DNA from: VAXT01 sp963698015
Lineage (GTDB): Bacteria > Actinomycetota > Thermoleophilia > Gaiellales > Gaiellaceae
Length of the DNA: 64,000 nucleotides
NCBI GenBank assembly: GCA_963698015.1
Contig: OY969109.1
Span: 62,001-126,000, forward strand
Reading direction: 5' to 3'
The notes beneath the pieces were generated by a model. It saw nothing but the letters and a program-made list of their open reading frames with translations. It was not told the DNA's origin and ran no database searches. The position numbers and the translations under genes were made by a program. Numbering within the stretch: position 1 is the stretch's first letter; every line of letters starts with the position of its first letter. Shown one piece after another: positions 31,110 to 39,022 of this stretch.

Positions 31110-32678
31110 TCAAGGCGCCGTCGGCAGCGGGTACTCCTCGAAGCGGCCGCCGCGCGCCGCGAACTCGAGGATCATCCGGTCCGTGATCCACTCGACGGGC
31201 GCGCGATCGTCCGTCCACGGGTCGGACGAGGGAGCCGCGACGCGCATGTCGCGGACGAGCAGGTTCGTCAGCGAGCGCAGCCGCCGAGGCCCGTGACGCA
31301 GTCGCCGGACGAGCACGGCTCGCGGCTCGGGCCGGTCGAGGCCGATCACGAACTGGTTGAAGCGGAGCGCCTGCCACGTGAGCACGAGCGGGAGCTCCGT
31401 CGCCAAGGTGCCTGAGACGCCCTCGGCGAGCCGGTGGTCGTCGGGCGTCGACCCGACGTTGAGGACGATCGCGCCCCCGGGGGCGAGCCGCGACCGGGCC
31501 AACCGGAAGAACTCCTGCGTCGCGAGGTAGAACGGCACGTACGGGGGCCGGTAGGCGTCGACGATGATCAGGTCGTAGCGCTTGCCGGTGCTGCGGAGGA
31601 ACGGCCGCGCGTCCGCCGTGATCACGTGCAGGCGGGGGTTGTCGTCCAGCCCGAAGTAGCGGCGACCGACCGCGGTCACGTCCGGGTCGAGCTCGACTCC
31701 GTCGATCCGGGCCTGCGGGTAGAAGACGCCCATCGCCCGTGCCGTCGTGCCGCCTGCATTGCCGAGGATCGCGACCCGCCTCAAGGGACGGCCGAGAAGC
31801 GGCGGGACCGCGAGGTAGGTGTCCCACTCGCCGCCGGTGAGGACGGTGTTCGGCCGCCAGAGCGAGTGCACGGCGAGGCCCTCGTTCAGGTACAGCCGCC
31901 GGACTCCGTGCAGCTCGGTGACGTGGATGAACTGGTAGCGCGACTCGTGCTCGTAGATCAGGCCCGGCTCGGCGCGCACCGCGCCGGCAGGGATCGCGAT
32001 CAGCGCTCCCACGCCCGCCGCGACCAGGAGCCAGCGCCGGCCGAGCAGCGCCGCGCCGGAGAGAGCGACGAGCAGCGCCGCGGCGAGCACCGTCCGCCGG
32101 GTTCCGATCGACGGGATGAGCACGAGCGCGGCGAGGAACGTGCCGAGCAGGCTGCCCGCTGTGGAGAGCGCGTACAGGCGCCCGGCAACCGTGCCCGCGT
32201 CGCGCACGTCCTCGATCGCGAGCCGAACCGCGAAGGGCGCCACCATCCCGAGCAGCATCAGCGACGGTGCGAAGAGCGCGAGCACGGCGAAGAACGAGCC
32301 TATCGCCGCGCCCGCCGAGACCTGGTCGAGCCCCTTCACCGAGACGTCCAGGAACGGGCCGGCCGCGAACGGGACGATCGCGATCAGGACCGCGGCGAGC
32401 ACGACGATCCGCCCGAGCACCCTCGGGCTCGGGTTGCGGTCCGCGATCTTCCCGCCGACCCAGTAGCCCACCGCGAGCGACGCGAGCACGAGGCCGATCA
32501 CGTTCGCCCAGACGATCGTCGAGCTCCCGTAGTATGGAGCGAGGAGGCGCGCGGCTCCGATCTCGGTTGCCAGCGCGGCCGCTCCGGTGCAGAACACGAG
32601 CGCGTACAGCGCGAACGCGAGACCTCGCCCCTCAACGGCCTCCGCCCGGTGCTCTCTTGCGCCGACGGCCTCGGCCAC
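31110..32678 (-). CDS. membrane protein fused to a spermidine-synthase-like domain
   Basis: About 522 residues from the GTG at 32678, chosen because everything upstream in frame is the palindrome and antisense. Six to seven N-terminal membrane segments (ALYALVFCTGAAALATEIGAARLLAP, then VIGLVLASLAVGYWVGG and later) precede a Rossmann-like methyltransferase/aminopropyltransferase domain: VAILGNAGGTTARA, IDGVELDPDVTAVGRRYF, DLIIVDAYRPPYVPFYLAT. The fused form is common in actinobacteria. Whether it makes polyamines is uncertain because the acidic substrate residues are not clearly conserved. Downstream, its stop abuts the leader element of the GDPD gene. Confidence 0.82.
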   Translation of the reverse strand: MAEAVGAREHRAEAVEGRGLAFALYALVFCTGAAALATEIGAARLLAPYYGSSTIVWANVIGLVLASLAVGYWVGGKIADRNPSPRVLGRIVVLAAVLIAIVPFAAGPFLDVSVKGLDQVSAGAAIGSFFAVLALFAPSLMLLGMVAPFAVRLAIEDVRDAGTVAGRLYALSTAGSLLGTFLAALVLIPSIGTRRTVLAAALLVALSGAALLGRRWLLVAAGVGALIAIPAGAVRAEPGLIYEHESRYQFIHVTELHGVRRLYLNEGLAVHSLWRPNTVLTGGEWDTYLAVPPLLGRPLRRVAILGNAGGTTARAMGVFYPQARIDGVELDPDVTAVGRRYFGLDDNPRLHVITADARPFLRSTGKRYDLIIVDAYRPPYVPFYLATQEFFRLARSRLAPGGAIVLNVGSTPDDHRLAEGVSGTLATELPLVLTWQALRFNQFVIGLDRPEPRAVLVRRLRHGPRRLRSLTNLLVRDMRVAAPSSDPWTDDRAPVEWITDRMILEFAARGGRFEEYPLPTAP

Positions 32679-32845
32679 TAGTGCCCCTCCCAGTAATGCC
32701 GCCGAGCTTCTGGGTCGCGAGCACCAAGCGAGAGGCCGCACTCGACCGCGGCCAAGGCTTGTAGCCTTGGCAAGGGCGAGGGTGGACTCTCGCGCCGCGT
32801 GATCGCGGGCCAGAAGCCGGCATGTATTGCTGGGAGGGGCACTAG
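32678..32845. repeat. 168-bp imperfect palindrome bounded by CTAG
   Basis: The outer arms begin CTAGTGCCCCTCCCAG and end CTGGGAGGGGCACTAG. Homology between arms continues inwards (GCTTCTGG / CCAGAAGC, then GCGAGAG / CTCTCGCG) to a central perfect hairpin GCCAAGGCT-TGT-AGCCTTGGC at 32751-32771. It fills the whole gap between two co-directional genes: the right CTAG contains the phosphatase stop and the left CTAG is next to the GTG of the following gene. Confidence 0.85.
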
Positions 32846-35490
32846 GTCCTCCGGATGACGACCACGGCGCAATCGTCGTCGGGCTCGCCGGCGAATGCTC
32901 GCGCATCTGCGACGACGCGCTCAGCGAGCGCCTGCGCCGAGAGCTCACGGCCGTCCGTGAGAGCTCGGTCGAGCCGCTCGTCGCCGTACAGGTCACCGTC
33001 GCGGCGCGCCTCGACGAGGCCGTCGGTGAAGAGGCAGAGCGCCGCGCCGTGCTCGAGGGCGGCCCGCGCCGTCTCGTAGCGCTGGTCCGCCTCGATCCCG
33101 AGGGCGAGCCCGCGCGGCGCGAGCAGGCCGATCGAGCCGTCGGCGGCCAGGACGCGGATCGGCGGATGCCCGGCGCTCGCGGCCGAGACTGCGCCGCTGG
33201 TGGGATCGACGGTCAGGCAGGCCATCGTGACGAAGTTTCCGCCGGACAGCTCGCCGAGTGCGACCTCGTTCGCCTGCGCGAGGAGCGCGGCCGGGTCGGG
33301 GTACAGGCGGACGAGCGAGCGGAACGCGAACTTGGCGAGTGCCATGTCCGCGGTGGCCGCGATCCCGTGACCGCTCACGTCGCCGAGCACGACGGCCAGC
33401 TTTCCGTCGGGCAGCGTCAGGAAGTCGTAGACGTCGCCACCGACCTCCACCCGGGCCGACGACTCGTAGACGGCGCCGACCTCGAGCCCCTCGACCTCGG
33501 GCAGCCCGCGCGGGAGCAGCGAGCGCTGCATGGTGTCGGCGAAGTCCTTCCGCTCCTGGGTCAGGCGTGCATTGTCGATCGCGAGCGCGGCCTGGCCGGC
33601 GACGAAGAGCGCAGTCTCGACCTGCTCGTCACCGAGCCGCCGCGAGGGATCGAGCGAGACGACCGTCAGCGTGGCGAGCAGCTCCGCCGAGGTCGCGATC
33701 GGTACGACGAGCGCCGTCGCGCCCTGCTCGAGGAACGGGACGAGCAGCTCGTACGGCGCGCCGAGCCGTCGCGCGGTCGGCGGATCGAGCATGAGCGGCT
33801 CGTTCGGTAGCTCCTCGACCGCCTGCTCGCGCTCGAGCAGAGGGCGCAGGGGCTCCAGGCGCGCATCGGCCACGTACGGCGTTCGCGGGACGAGCAGGTC
33901 GCCGCGGCCGTCGAGCACGCGGATCACGGCAGCGTCGACGTCGAGCAGCTCGACCGCGGCGGTGGTCACCGAGTCGAGCGTCGCGTCGAGCGAGAGGCTC
34001 TGCGCGAAGGAGCGCGAGATCTCGTACAGCGCCCGCAGCCGCTTCGCCGACTTGCGCTCGGCTGCGATCGTCTCCTGAAGCTCCCTCGCCTGCCGCTCCG
34101 TCCGCTCGTGGAGCTCCGCGTTCTGCGCGGCAACCGCCAACTGGGCGGCCAGCGCCGACAGGAGCGCGGCGTCGTTCGGCTCCACATCCCGCCCGCGCGG
34201 CATGTAGACGGCGAGGAGTCCCACCAGCTCCTCGCGTGCGACGAGCGGGACGGCCAGCGCGGCGTCGATCCGGGCTTCCGCCACAGCGGTGCGCACCGGA
34301 GCGAGCCGAGCGTCGGCCTGAGCATCCGCAACGTGCAGGACGCCCTGCGCCCGGAGCGGGCCGAACGCGAGCTCGAGCAGGCGCTCGGCGACCGCGAGCT
34401 CCGCGTCGGCGCCCGAGCCCGCCTCCGGCCGCAGCCGGCTCGCGTCCCCGAGATAGATCGCGACGCGGTCCGCGCGGAGCAGCTCCGAGACACGCGCGAC
34501 CGCGGTCTCCAGCGTGTGTGCCAGGGAGAGCTCGGCGATCGCCTGGCCGAGCACCGCGAGCAACGCCTCGGACCGCTCGAGCTCGAGCGACGTCGCACGT
34601 GCACGCTCTCCGGCTCGCATGGCCTGCGCCGCCCGGACGGCGAAGGTGCCCAGCCGGTCGAGGTCGCGCTGGGACGGCGAGCTCCCCGGCCCGAAGACGA
34701 GCTGGAGGACGCCGATTGGAGGCTGGCCGAGCGTCAGCGTCGTGACCATCCTGCCTCTCACCGCCTCGACACGCACGGGCTCGTGCTCGGGTGGCCGCGC
34801 CGGCCGAACGGCTTCGAGCGCCTCGAGCCCGCCAGCGGACGCCAGCGCCTCGAGCTCCCCGTCCTCGGTCACCTGCGAGAGCCGCGCCGCCTCCGCCCCG
34901 GACGCGCGCGCCGCGATCCGCACCACCTCGTCCGGTCCGCGTGCCTCCTCGAGCCCGGCGCTGAGTGCATCGCCCGCGAGCACGAGCTCGTCGGCAAAAC
35001 GCGATCCATCCGCACCGTTTCCCGCGCCGAACGCCCGCAGGACGAGGCCGAGCTGCGCGGCGGCGACGCGCGCAGCCGCGGTCTCGCTCGCGTCGAGCCC
35101 GCGACCGGATCGCAGCAGCTCGATGCTCCCCAGCGCAACGCCGTCAGCCCGCACCGGGATCAGGAGCGCATCGGCGGCGCGGGCGCGGCGCGCCGCTCTC
35201 TGCACTGCGCCCGGGAGCTCATTCGCAGACGCCGACTGCGCGGGCAGCTCCTCCAGCGCGAACGACGACCCTGCGAGCTCGGCCGCGAGCGCCTCGGAAC
35301 GGCACGCCAACGTCCGCACCGGCAAGCGGCCGTAGGCGTCGACGACGCGAATCGCCACTGCGTCGGCGCCGGTCACCTCGGCGGCCGCATCGGCGACCGC
35401 CTGCAGCGCCTCGTCGAGCCCGTGCTCGCCCGCAGCTCGCAGCCCCGCGGCCGCGAGCGTGTCGAGGGCGTGGTCGGATTTCTCGTCCAT
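32842..35490 (-). CDS. multi-GAF SpoIIE/RsbU-type protein phosphatase
   Basis: 882 residues from the ATG at 35490 (an ATG at 35514 is the alternative). About four consecutive GAF-like sensory domains (roughly 15-165, 185-330, 350-510 and 540-680) are joined by coiled linkers. They end in a PPM/SpoIIE phosphatase with metal-site motifs VGGDVYDF, LGDVSGHG, LFTDGLVEARR and the final DDDCAVVVI. Such proteins dephosphorylate anti-anti-sigma factors and so switch on stress sigma factors. No partner switch (RsbV/RsbW) gene is nearby. The stop TAG lies in the CTAG end of the 168-bp palindrome. Confidence 0.9.
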   Translation of the reverse strand: MDEKSDHALDTLAAAGLRAAGEHGLDEALQAVADAAAEVTGADAVAIRVVDAYGRLPVRTLACRSEALAAELAGSSFALEELPAQSASANELPGAVQRAARRARAADALLIPVRADGVALGSIELLRSGRGLDASETAAARVAAAQLGLVLRAFGAGNGADGSRFADELVLAGDALSAGLEEARGPDEVVRIAARASGAEAARLSQVTEDGELEALASAGGLEALEAVRPARPPEHEPVRVEAVRGRMVTTLTLGQPPIGVLQLVFGPGSSPSQRDLDRLGTFAVRAAQAMRAGERARATSLELERSEALLAVLGQAIAELSLAHTLETAVARVSELLRADRVAIYLGDASRLRPEAGSGADAELAVAERLLELAFGPLRAQGVLHVADAQADARLAPVRTAVAEARIDAALAVPLVAREELVGLLAVYMPRGRDVEPNDAALLSALAAQLAVAAQNAELHERTERQARELQETIAAERKSAKRLRALYEISRSFAQSLSLDATLDSVTTAAVELLDVDAAVIRVLDGRGDLLVPRTPYVADARLEPLRPLLEREQAVEELPNEPLMLDPPTARRLGAPYELLVPFLEQGATALVVPIATSAELLATLTVVSLDPSRRLGDEQVETALFVAGQAALAIDNARLTQERKDFADTMQRSLLPRGLPEVEGLEVGAVYESSARVEVGGDVYDFLTLPDGKLAVVLGDVSGHGIAATADMALAKFAFRSLVRLYPDPAALLAQANEVALGELSGGNFVTMACLTVDPTSGAVSAASAGHPPIRVLAADGSIGLLAPRGLALGIEADQRYETARAALEHGAALCLFTDGLVEARRDGDLYGDERLDRALTDGRELSAQALAERVVADARAFAGEPDDDCAVVVIRRT

Positions 35491-35540
35491 TCCCCCTCGA
35501 AAAGTATTGCTCATCGCCCCGGTCGGCCCACCGTCGCGTT

Positions 35541-35546
35541 TATGCT
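35541..35546 (+). promoter_or_regulatory. -10-like TATGCT in the divergent phosphatase promoter region
   Basis: TATGCT ends 7 bases before the ATG at 35554, giving leaderless spacing. The 63-base gap serves both directions. Confidence 0.35.
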
Positions 35547-35553
35547 CTCCCGC

Positions 35554-35790
35554 ATGGCCCAGCCGGCTCGCCGCCCGGAACTGGTGGACGAAGCGCTGGA
35601 GCTCGATCCGGCCGCTGTCCAGCGCGCCTATGAGCTGCACCGAGCCCGCCGCCGCGTTCATCGCAACCGTCGCCGCGAGACGAAGCGCGCGAAGCTCCGG
35701 TTCTGGCTCGTGCTCTTCGCTCTCGTCGCGGCGAGCGTCTACCTGACCCTCGTCATCTGGCACCAGATCCAGCGGACCTTCGGTCTATAG
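35554..35790 (+). CDS. small single-span membrane protein, basic N-terminal half
   Basis: 78 residues from ATG 35554 (35542 is an alternative). A soluble basic segment (LHRARRRVHRNRRRETKRAK) is followed by one membrane helix (LRFWLVLFALVAASVYLTLVIW) and a short tail. No family recognised. It is divergent from the phosphatase and 11 bases before the next membrane protein, so the two small genes are probably expressed together. Confidence 0.65.
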   Translation: MAQPARRPELVDEALELDPAAVQRAYELHRARRRVHRNRRRETKRAKLRFWLVLFALVAASVYLTLVIWHQIQRTFGL

Positions 35791-35801
35791 ATACTTCGCC
35801 C

Positions 35802-36284
35802 GTGGAGCCTTCCGAGCCCTACCCGCCCGACCGACCTGCTGGTACCGAGCGCGGGCGCGACCCGCTGCTGCTCCTCCCCGGAGGGATCTGGGCGATGGGC
35901 GAGCGTGTGACCGCACTCGCGGGGTTCGTGCTGATGCTGTCCACGTTCATGGGCTGGTACGCGGGCTCCGGCGAGGGGCCGACGATCGCAGTCATCGGCT
36001 GGCACACCGGCGTGATCGGCAAGCTCGTCTTCCTGCTCGGCCTCGCCGTGGTCGTGCTCGTCGTGCTGCGCGAGCTCGGGATCGAGCTGCCGGCGACGGT
36101 TCCGGAGAGCCTCGTGATCATCGTCCTCGGGTCCCTCGCCACGATCCTCGTGCTCATCCGCGTGATCTCGGTCCCCGACACCTTCTTCCCGTACGACGGG
36201 CGCGGGATCGGGATCTGGATCGCGCTCATCGCGGCCGTGGGGCTGATCGTCGGCGGGCTTCTACGAGCAGGCGAAGAGCTGTAG
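35802..36284 (+). CDS. four-span membrane protein of unknown function
   Basis: 160 residues, GTG start. Cytoplasmic Pro/Arg-rich start, then hydrophobic segments around 35-50 (VTALAGFVLMLSTFMGWY), 65-90, 100-120 and 135-155. The first segment followed by a FMGWY motif is common in short actinobacterial membrane proteins of unknown role. Its last 59 bases overlap, antisense, the end of the PAP2 gene. Confidence 0.65.
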   Translation: MEPSEPYPPDRPAGTERGRDPLLLLPGGIWAMGERVTALAGFVLMLSTFMGWYAGSGEGPTIAVIGWHTGVIGKLVFLLGLAVVVLVVLRELGIELPATVPESLVIIVLGSLATILVLIRVISVPDTFFPYDGRGIGIWIALIAAVGLIVGGLLRAGEEL

Positions 36285-36756
36285 CGACTCCCAGGCCGAG
36301 CGCGGCGCCTCCGATCACGTCCAGCGGGTAGTGGACGCCGACGTAGACGCGGGAGAACGCGATCAGAGCGGCGAGGACGTAGAGGGCGACCGGCGACAGC
36401 GGCGTCAGCCACGCCAGCGTGGCCGCGCAGGCGAAGCTCGTCGCCGCGTGGCCGGACGGGAAGCTCGGGTTGCCCGGCACGTGGACGAGCGGGTGCGGCT
36501 CGGGGAAGCGAAGCGGCGGACGCTCGCGCCCGATCGCGTGGCGCAGCAGGCTCGAGGACACACCCGCGAGCAGATCGGCGAGCGCGACGTAGAGGAAGAT
36601 CGCCGGCCGCCTCCAGTAAAGCGCCGCGATGATCGCGATCAGGAGCCAGATCGCGCCTTGCGTGCCGATGCGCGTGAGAGCGACGAACACGTCGTCGAGC
36701 GCGTGCACCCGGTGGTGGACGACCCACCGCTCGAGCTGCTGATCCAGATCTGTCAG
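36226..36756 (-). CDS. PAP2-family membrane phosphatase
   Basis: About 176 residues. Catalytic motifs are intact: RHAIGRERPPL (K/R-x6-RP), NPSFPSGHAATS (PSGH) and SRVYVGVHYPLDVIGG (SR-x5-H-x3-D). The membrane segments fit a lipid phosphatase, such as an undecaprenyl-pyrophosphate or phosphatidate phosphatase. The natural start is unclear: conserved-looking sequence begins LTDLDQQLERW at a CTG (36756) that overlaps the upstream TGA; the first standard codon in frame is a GTG at 36708, which would remove the first helix region. Convergent and overlapping with the membrane protein at 35802. Confidence 0.82.
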   Translation of the reverse strand: MTDLDQQLERWVVHHRVHALDDVFVALTRIGTQGAIWLLIAIIAALYWRRPAIFLYVALADLLAGVSSSLLRHAIGRERPPLRFPEPHPLVHVPGNPSFPSGHAATSFACAATLAWLTPLSPVALYVLAALIAFSRVYVGVHYPLDVIGGAALGLGVATALRLLVEARRRSAPRPR

Positions 36757-37358
36757 GCCGGGACGAGCTGTTTCGTCGACTCGATCAGCTGCTGCGGGTT
36801 GAACGGCTTGCCGATGAAGCCCTGCGCCCCGCGCGACGCAGCCGTGCGCAGCGACTCCTCCTCGACCTTGCCGCTGAACATGATCACCGGGATCGAGCCG
36901 ACGCCGTGCCGCTCGTGGACCCGGCGCAGCATCTCCCACCCGTCGACCTGCGGCATCATCACGTCGAGCAGGATCAGGTCGGGCGATTCGGCCTCGAGGG
37001 CCGCGAGCCCTTCCTCCGCGCTTCCGGCCTCGCGCACGGAGTAGCCCTCCATCTCCAGGTTCACGCGGACGAACTCGCGGAGGCGCTCGTCGTCGTCGAC
37101 GATCAGGATCACACGCCGCCCCTCACCGCGTCTCGGAGCGGTCGAGCCGCCGCGCTCGAGGAACTGGTCGAGATCCGCGCGGCGATAGCGGCGGTGCCCG
37201 CCCGGGGTATAGAACGCGGGCAGCCGGCCGGTGTCCGACCACTTGCGAATCGTGCTCTGCGCCATCCCCAGGTACTTCGCCGCCTGCCCGAGCGTGAGCC
37301 AGTCCGGCTCGTCTGCGGGTACGGGCGTTCGGGCGGCGGTGTCACGAGGATCAGCCAT
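36753..37358 (-). CDS. BldC/MerR-type HTH fused to a receiver domain
   Basis: 201 residues. The N-terminal HTH_17 domain (about 18-70: LTLGQAAKYLGMAQSTIRKWSD ... TPGGHRRYRRADLDQFL) resembles the excisionase/BldC family that reads DNA through a winged helix. The C-terminal half (about 80-200) is a full receiver with IVDDDERL, phospho-acceptor D132 in LLDVMMPQVDG and K of IGKPFNP. The order, DNA-binding first and receiver last, is the reverse of usual response regulators. No histidine kinase is adjacent. The upstream 50 bases are A/T-richer with short inverted pieces (TTTGGG / CCCAAG), possibly an autoregulatory site. Confidence 0.88.
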   Translation of the reverse strand: MADPRDTAARTPVPADEPDWLTLGQAAKYLGMAQSTIRKWSDTGRLPAFYTPGGHRRYRRADLDQFLERGGSTAPRRGEGRRVILIVDDDERLREFVRVNLEMEGYSVREAGSAEEGLAALEAESPDLILLDVMMPQVDGWEMLRRVHERHGVGSIPVIMFSGKVEEESLRTAASRGAQGFIGKPFNPQQLIESTKQLVPA

Positions 37359-37408
37359 GGCGGGAAACTTGGGTAAACCTACCTTTTCCTCTCTAGCCCA
37401 TTCCCAAA

Positions 37409-37621
37409 CTAGGGAGCCGTCGTCACGGTCACCGTCACGGTCTGGACGCTCTGGGTTCCCGGTTCGAGCGTGCGCACGGAGGTCTCCGTGCCGGAGGGCG
37501 CCGAGCCGTCGTCGAGCGCCTGGCCGAGCGCGATGCCGATTGCGAACGCGACCGCGAGCGCCGCGGCGCGCAGCACCCAGGGGCCGACGCGCCGGCGACG
37601 CCTCCGCGGGTGCCGGCTCAT
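37409..37621 (-). CDS. small membrane-anchored protein with Thr/Val tail
   Basis: 70 residues from the ATG at 37621. Basic start SRHPRRRRRRVG, one membrane segment (VLRAAALAVAFAIGIALGQAL), then an extracytoplasmic tail ending TVTVTVTTAP. The ATG overlaps the stop of the upstream gene (ATGA). Unknown function. Confidence 0.6.
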   Translation of the reverse strand: MSRHPRRRRRRVGPWVLRAAALAVAFAIGIALGQALDDGSAPSGTETSVRTLEPGTQSVQTVTVTVTTAP

Positions 37622-37923
37622 GGCGCGTAGTCGACGGCGCCGCGGGCGTAGAGGTGGAACGCCGCGTCCTCGACCAGGCCGAGCTGGACGGCGCCCGCTC
37701 CGGGCCGGAGCACCTCGAGCAGCCACCGGTCGGCCTCGTCGTACGCAGCAGCGAGCTCGGCGAGCGTGAACGTCTGGCCGACCCGGCGGTTGAGCTCGTC
37801 GATCAACACGTCCACCTCGGCGAGAAGACGCTCGTACGTCGGCCGGTCCGACGCGTGCTCGTTCAGCCGGCGGTAACCGTCCTCCCACTGGAGACGGGCG
37901 TTCTCGACTGTCACTGCGCTCAT
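37618..37923 (-). CDS. helical hypothetical protein of 101 residues
   Basis: MSAVTVENARLQWEDGYRRLNEH, then a Leu/Glu-rich helical body (LLAEVDVLIDELNRRVGQTFTLAELAAAYDEADRWLLEVLR) and DAAFHLYARGAVDYAP. It looks like a small soluble helical domain that travels with DUF501 and FtsB genes in the same strand; no family name is certain. Ten bases after the DUF501 stop, so probably the same transcript. Confidence 0.65.
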   Translation of the reverse strand: MSAVTVENARLQWEDGYRRLNEHASDRPTYERLLAEVDVLIDELNRRVGQTFTLAELAAAYDEADRWLLEVLRPGAGAVQLGLVEDAAFHLYARGAVDYAP

Positions 37924-37933
37924 GGCGGTCCGA

Positions 37934-38461
37934 TCATAGGGACGCGTCTGCGCCTTCTAGGCAACATCTCTCCGGCCAGAGCGGGACGATCTCGTCCGCG
38001 ATCCGCTCGCCGAGCTCGTAGCCGGGACGCGCCATCGCGAACGCCACATGCGCGTGCAGGCACTTGAGCTGCTCCGGATTCCGGGAGCCGCCGATCCCGA
38101 GCTGGAGCGAGTCCCCCCGGTCGCTGCCGGTTCGGCCCCGGGCGAGCTCCATGCGCACGCGCCGCTGCTCCTCGGTGGCGCGAACGAGGCTCTCGGCGAG
38201 GTCGGGCTCCTGTTGCGCCCGCTCCGACCAGCGCTCCACGCCGCCGGCCGCCTCGAGCCGGGAGATCGCCGCGACCAGGTGGCGGCAGGTCACGTAGTAC
38301 GTCGTGGGGAAGGGCTCGCCGGAGTCGTCGTAGGGCGACTGCTCGGTCACCGCCGGCCGGCCGAACGGACAGCGGACGACGACGCGTGCGAAGGCGCGCG
38401 GCGGCCGGCCGAGCTGCTTCGCGACGAGCTCGCGGTCCGGCGTCGCTTCGCTCGCCTCCAC
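37934..38461 (-). CDS. DUF501 family protein
   Basis: 175 residues from the GTG at 38461; a TTG at 38518 would add 19 low-complexity residues encoded by a hairpin. Conserved parts: LVAKQLGRPPRAFARVVVRCPFGRPAVTEQ, FPTTYYVTCRHLVAAISRLEAAGG, LQLGIGGSRNPEQLKCLHAHVAFAMARPGYELG. DUF501 genes follow ftsB and eno in actinobacteria, matching this location. The His/Cys residues (TCRH, KCLHAH) suggest metal or redox chemistry, but no activity is established. Confidence 0.85.
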   Translation of the reverse strand: MEASEATPDRELVAKQLGRPPRAFARVVVRCPFGRPAVTEQSPYDDSGEPFPTTYYVTCRHLVAAISRLEAAGGVERWSERAQQEPDLAESLVRATEEQRRVRMELARGRTGSDRGDSLQLGIGGSRNPEQLKCLHAHVAFAMARPGYELGERIADEIVPLWPERCCLEGADASL

Positions 38462-38485
38462 GGGGGAACCCCTGGTTCCCCCGTG
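38459..38485. repeat. hairpin at the DUF501 start codon
   Basis: Perfect 12-bp stem CACGGGGGAACC / GGTTCCCCCGTG with a CCT loop. The GTG start lies in the stem, and an AGGAGG lies about 30 bases upstream of it. Confidence 0.65.
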
Positions 38486-38583
38486 GGCCCCCTCCTTTCC
38501 GGCGGATCGGCAGTCCAACGGTCTCAGGAGCCGGCCGATGTCTGTGGGAGTTCGATCGTCTTCCTCTCCGGCGTGAGCCTCCC

Positions 38584-38600
38584 GCCGGGCAAAGCCCGGC
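38584..38600 (-). terminator. short hairpin after ftsB
   Basis: GCCGGGC / GCCCGGC around a TTT/AAA loop, with further GC stems nearby. The 182-base gap at 38462-38643 holds this and the DUF501 hairpin and no gene. Confidence 0.35.
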
Positions 38601-38643
38601 TCCGGCGGCGAACGTCAGTGGTCTCCGAGAGCGAACGCGAAAT

Positions 38644-38976
38644 CTATCGGTCGACCCGATGCTCGTGAGCGTTGCGCCAGGCTCTGATGCCCTTGACGAT
38701 GAACAGCCGCTCGCCGGGCTCGACGTAGCCGAGCCGCCGCGCCTCGCGGGTCACCGCCTGGGCCGTATCCGACTCCGCGAGCCGGCGCTCGAGCCGCAGC
38801 TTCTGCTCGCGCAGCGCGCGCACTTCCGCGGACTGCTGCTTGACCGCATCGCGCGTCCCCAGGTAGCTGCGCAGCGGCTGCCAGTAGAGGAACGCGATGA
38901 ACACGAGCGTGCCCACGCCGAGCCAGCGGAGCAGGAACCGTCCGCGCGGGACACGTTTCTTCAAGCGACGGGCCAT
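38644..38976 (-). CDS. ftsB: FtsB/DivIC-family septum formation initiator
   Basis: 110 residues. Basic cytoplasmic start, one membrane segment (RWLGVGTLVFIAFLYW), then a coiled coil about 40-80 (RDAVKQQSAEVRALREQKLRLERRLAE) and the typical EARRLGYVEPGERLFIV end. FtsB-type proteins link FtsQ and FtsL in the divisome. Its position between the glycolytic genes and DUF501 is the actinobacterial pattern (Rv1024-like). Confidence 0.92.
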   Translation of the reverse strand: MARRLKKRVPRGRFLLRWLGVGTLVFIAFLYWQPLRSYLGTRDAVKQQSAEVRALREQKLRLERRLAESDTAQAVTREARRLGYVEPGERLFIVKGIRAWRNAHEHRVDR

Positions 38977-39022
38977 CCGGCCTCTCTCGTTCGCCGGGAG
39001 CGCTCGGGGTCCTGCGCCTGAC

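Noticed and set aside
32679..32996. Extension of the spermidine-synthase-like protein to an ATG at 32996.
   Set aside because: The extra 106 residues would be encoded by the palindrome and by antisense of the phosphatase end; the conserved membrane domain fits the GTG at 32678.
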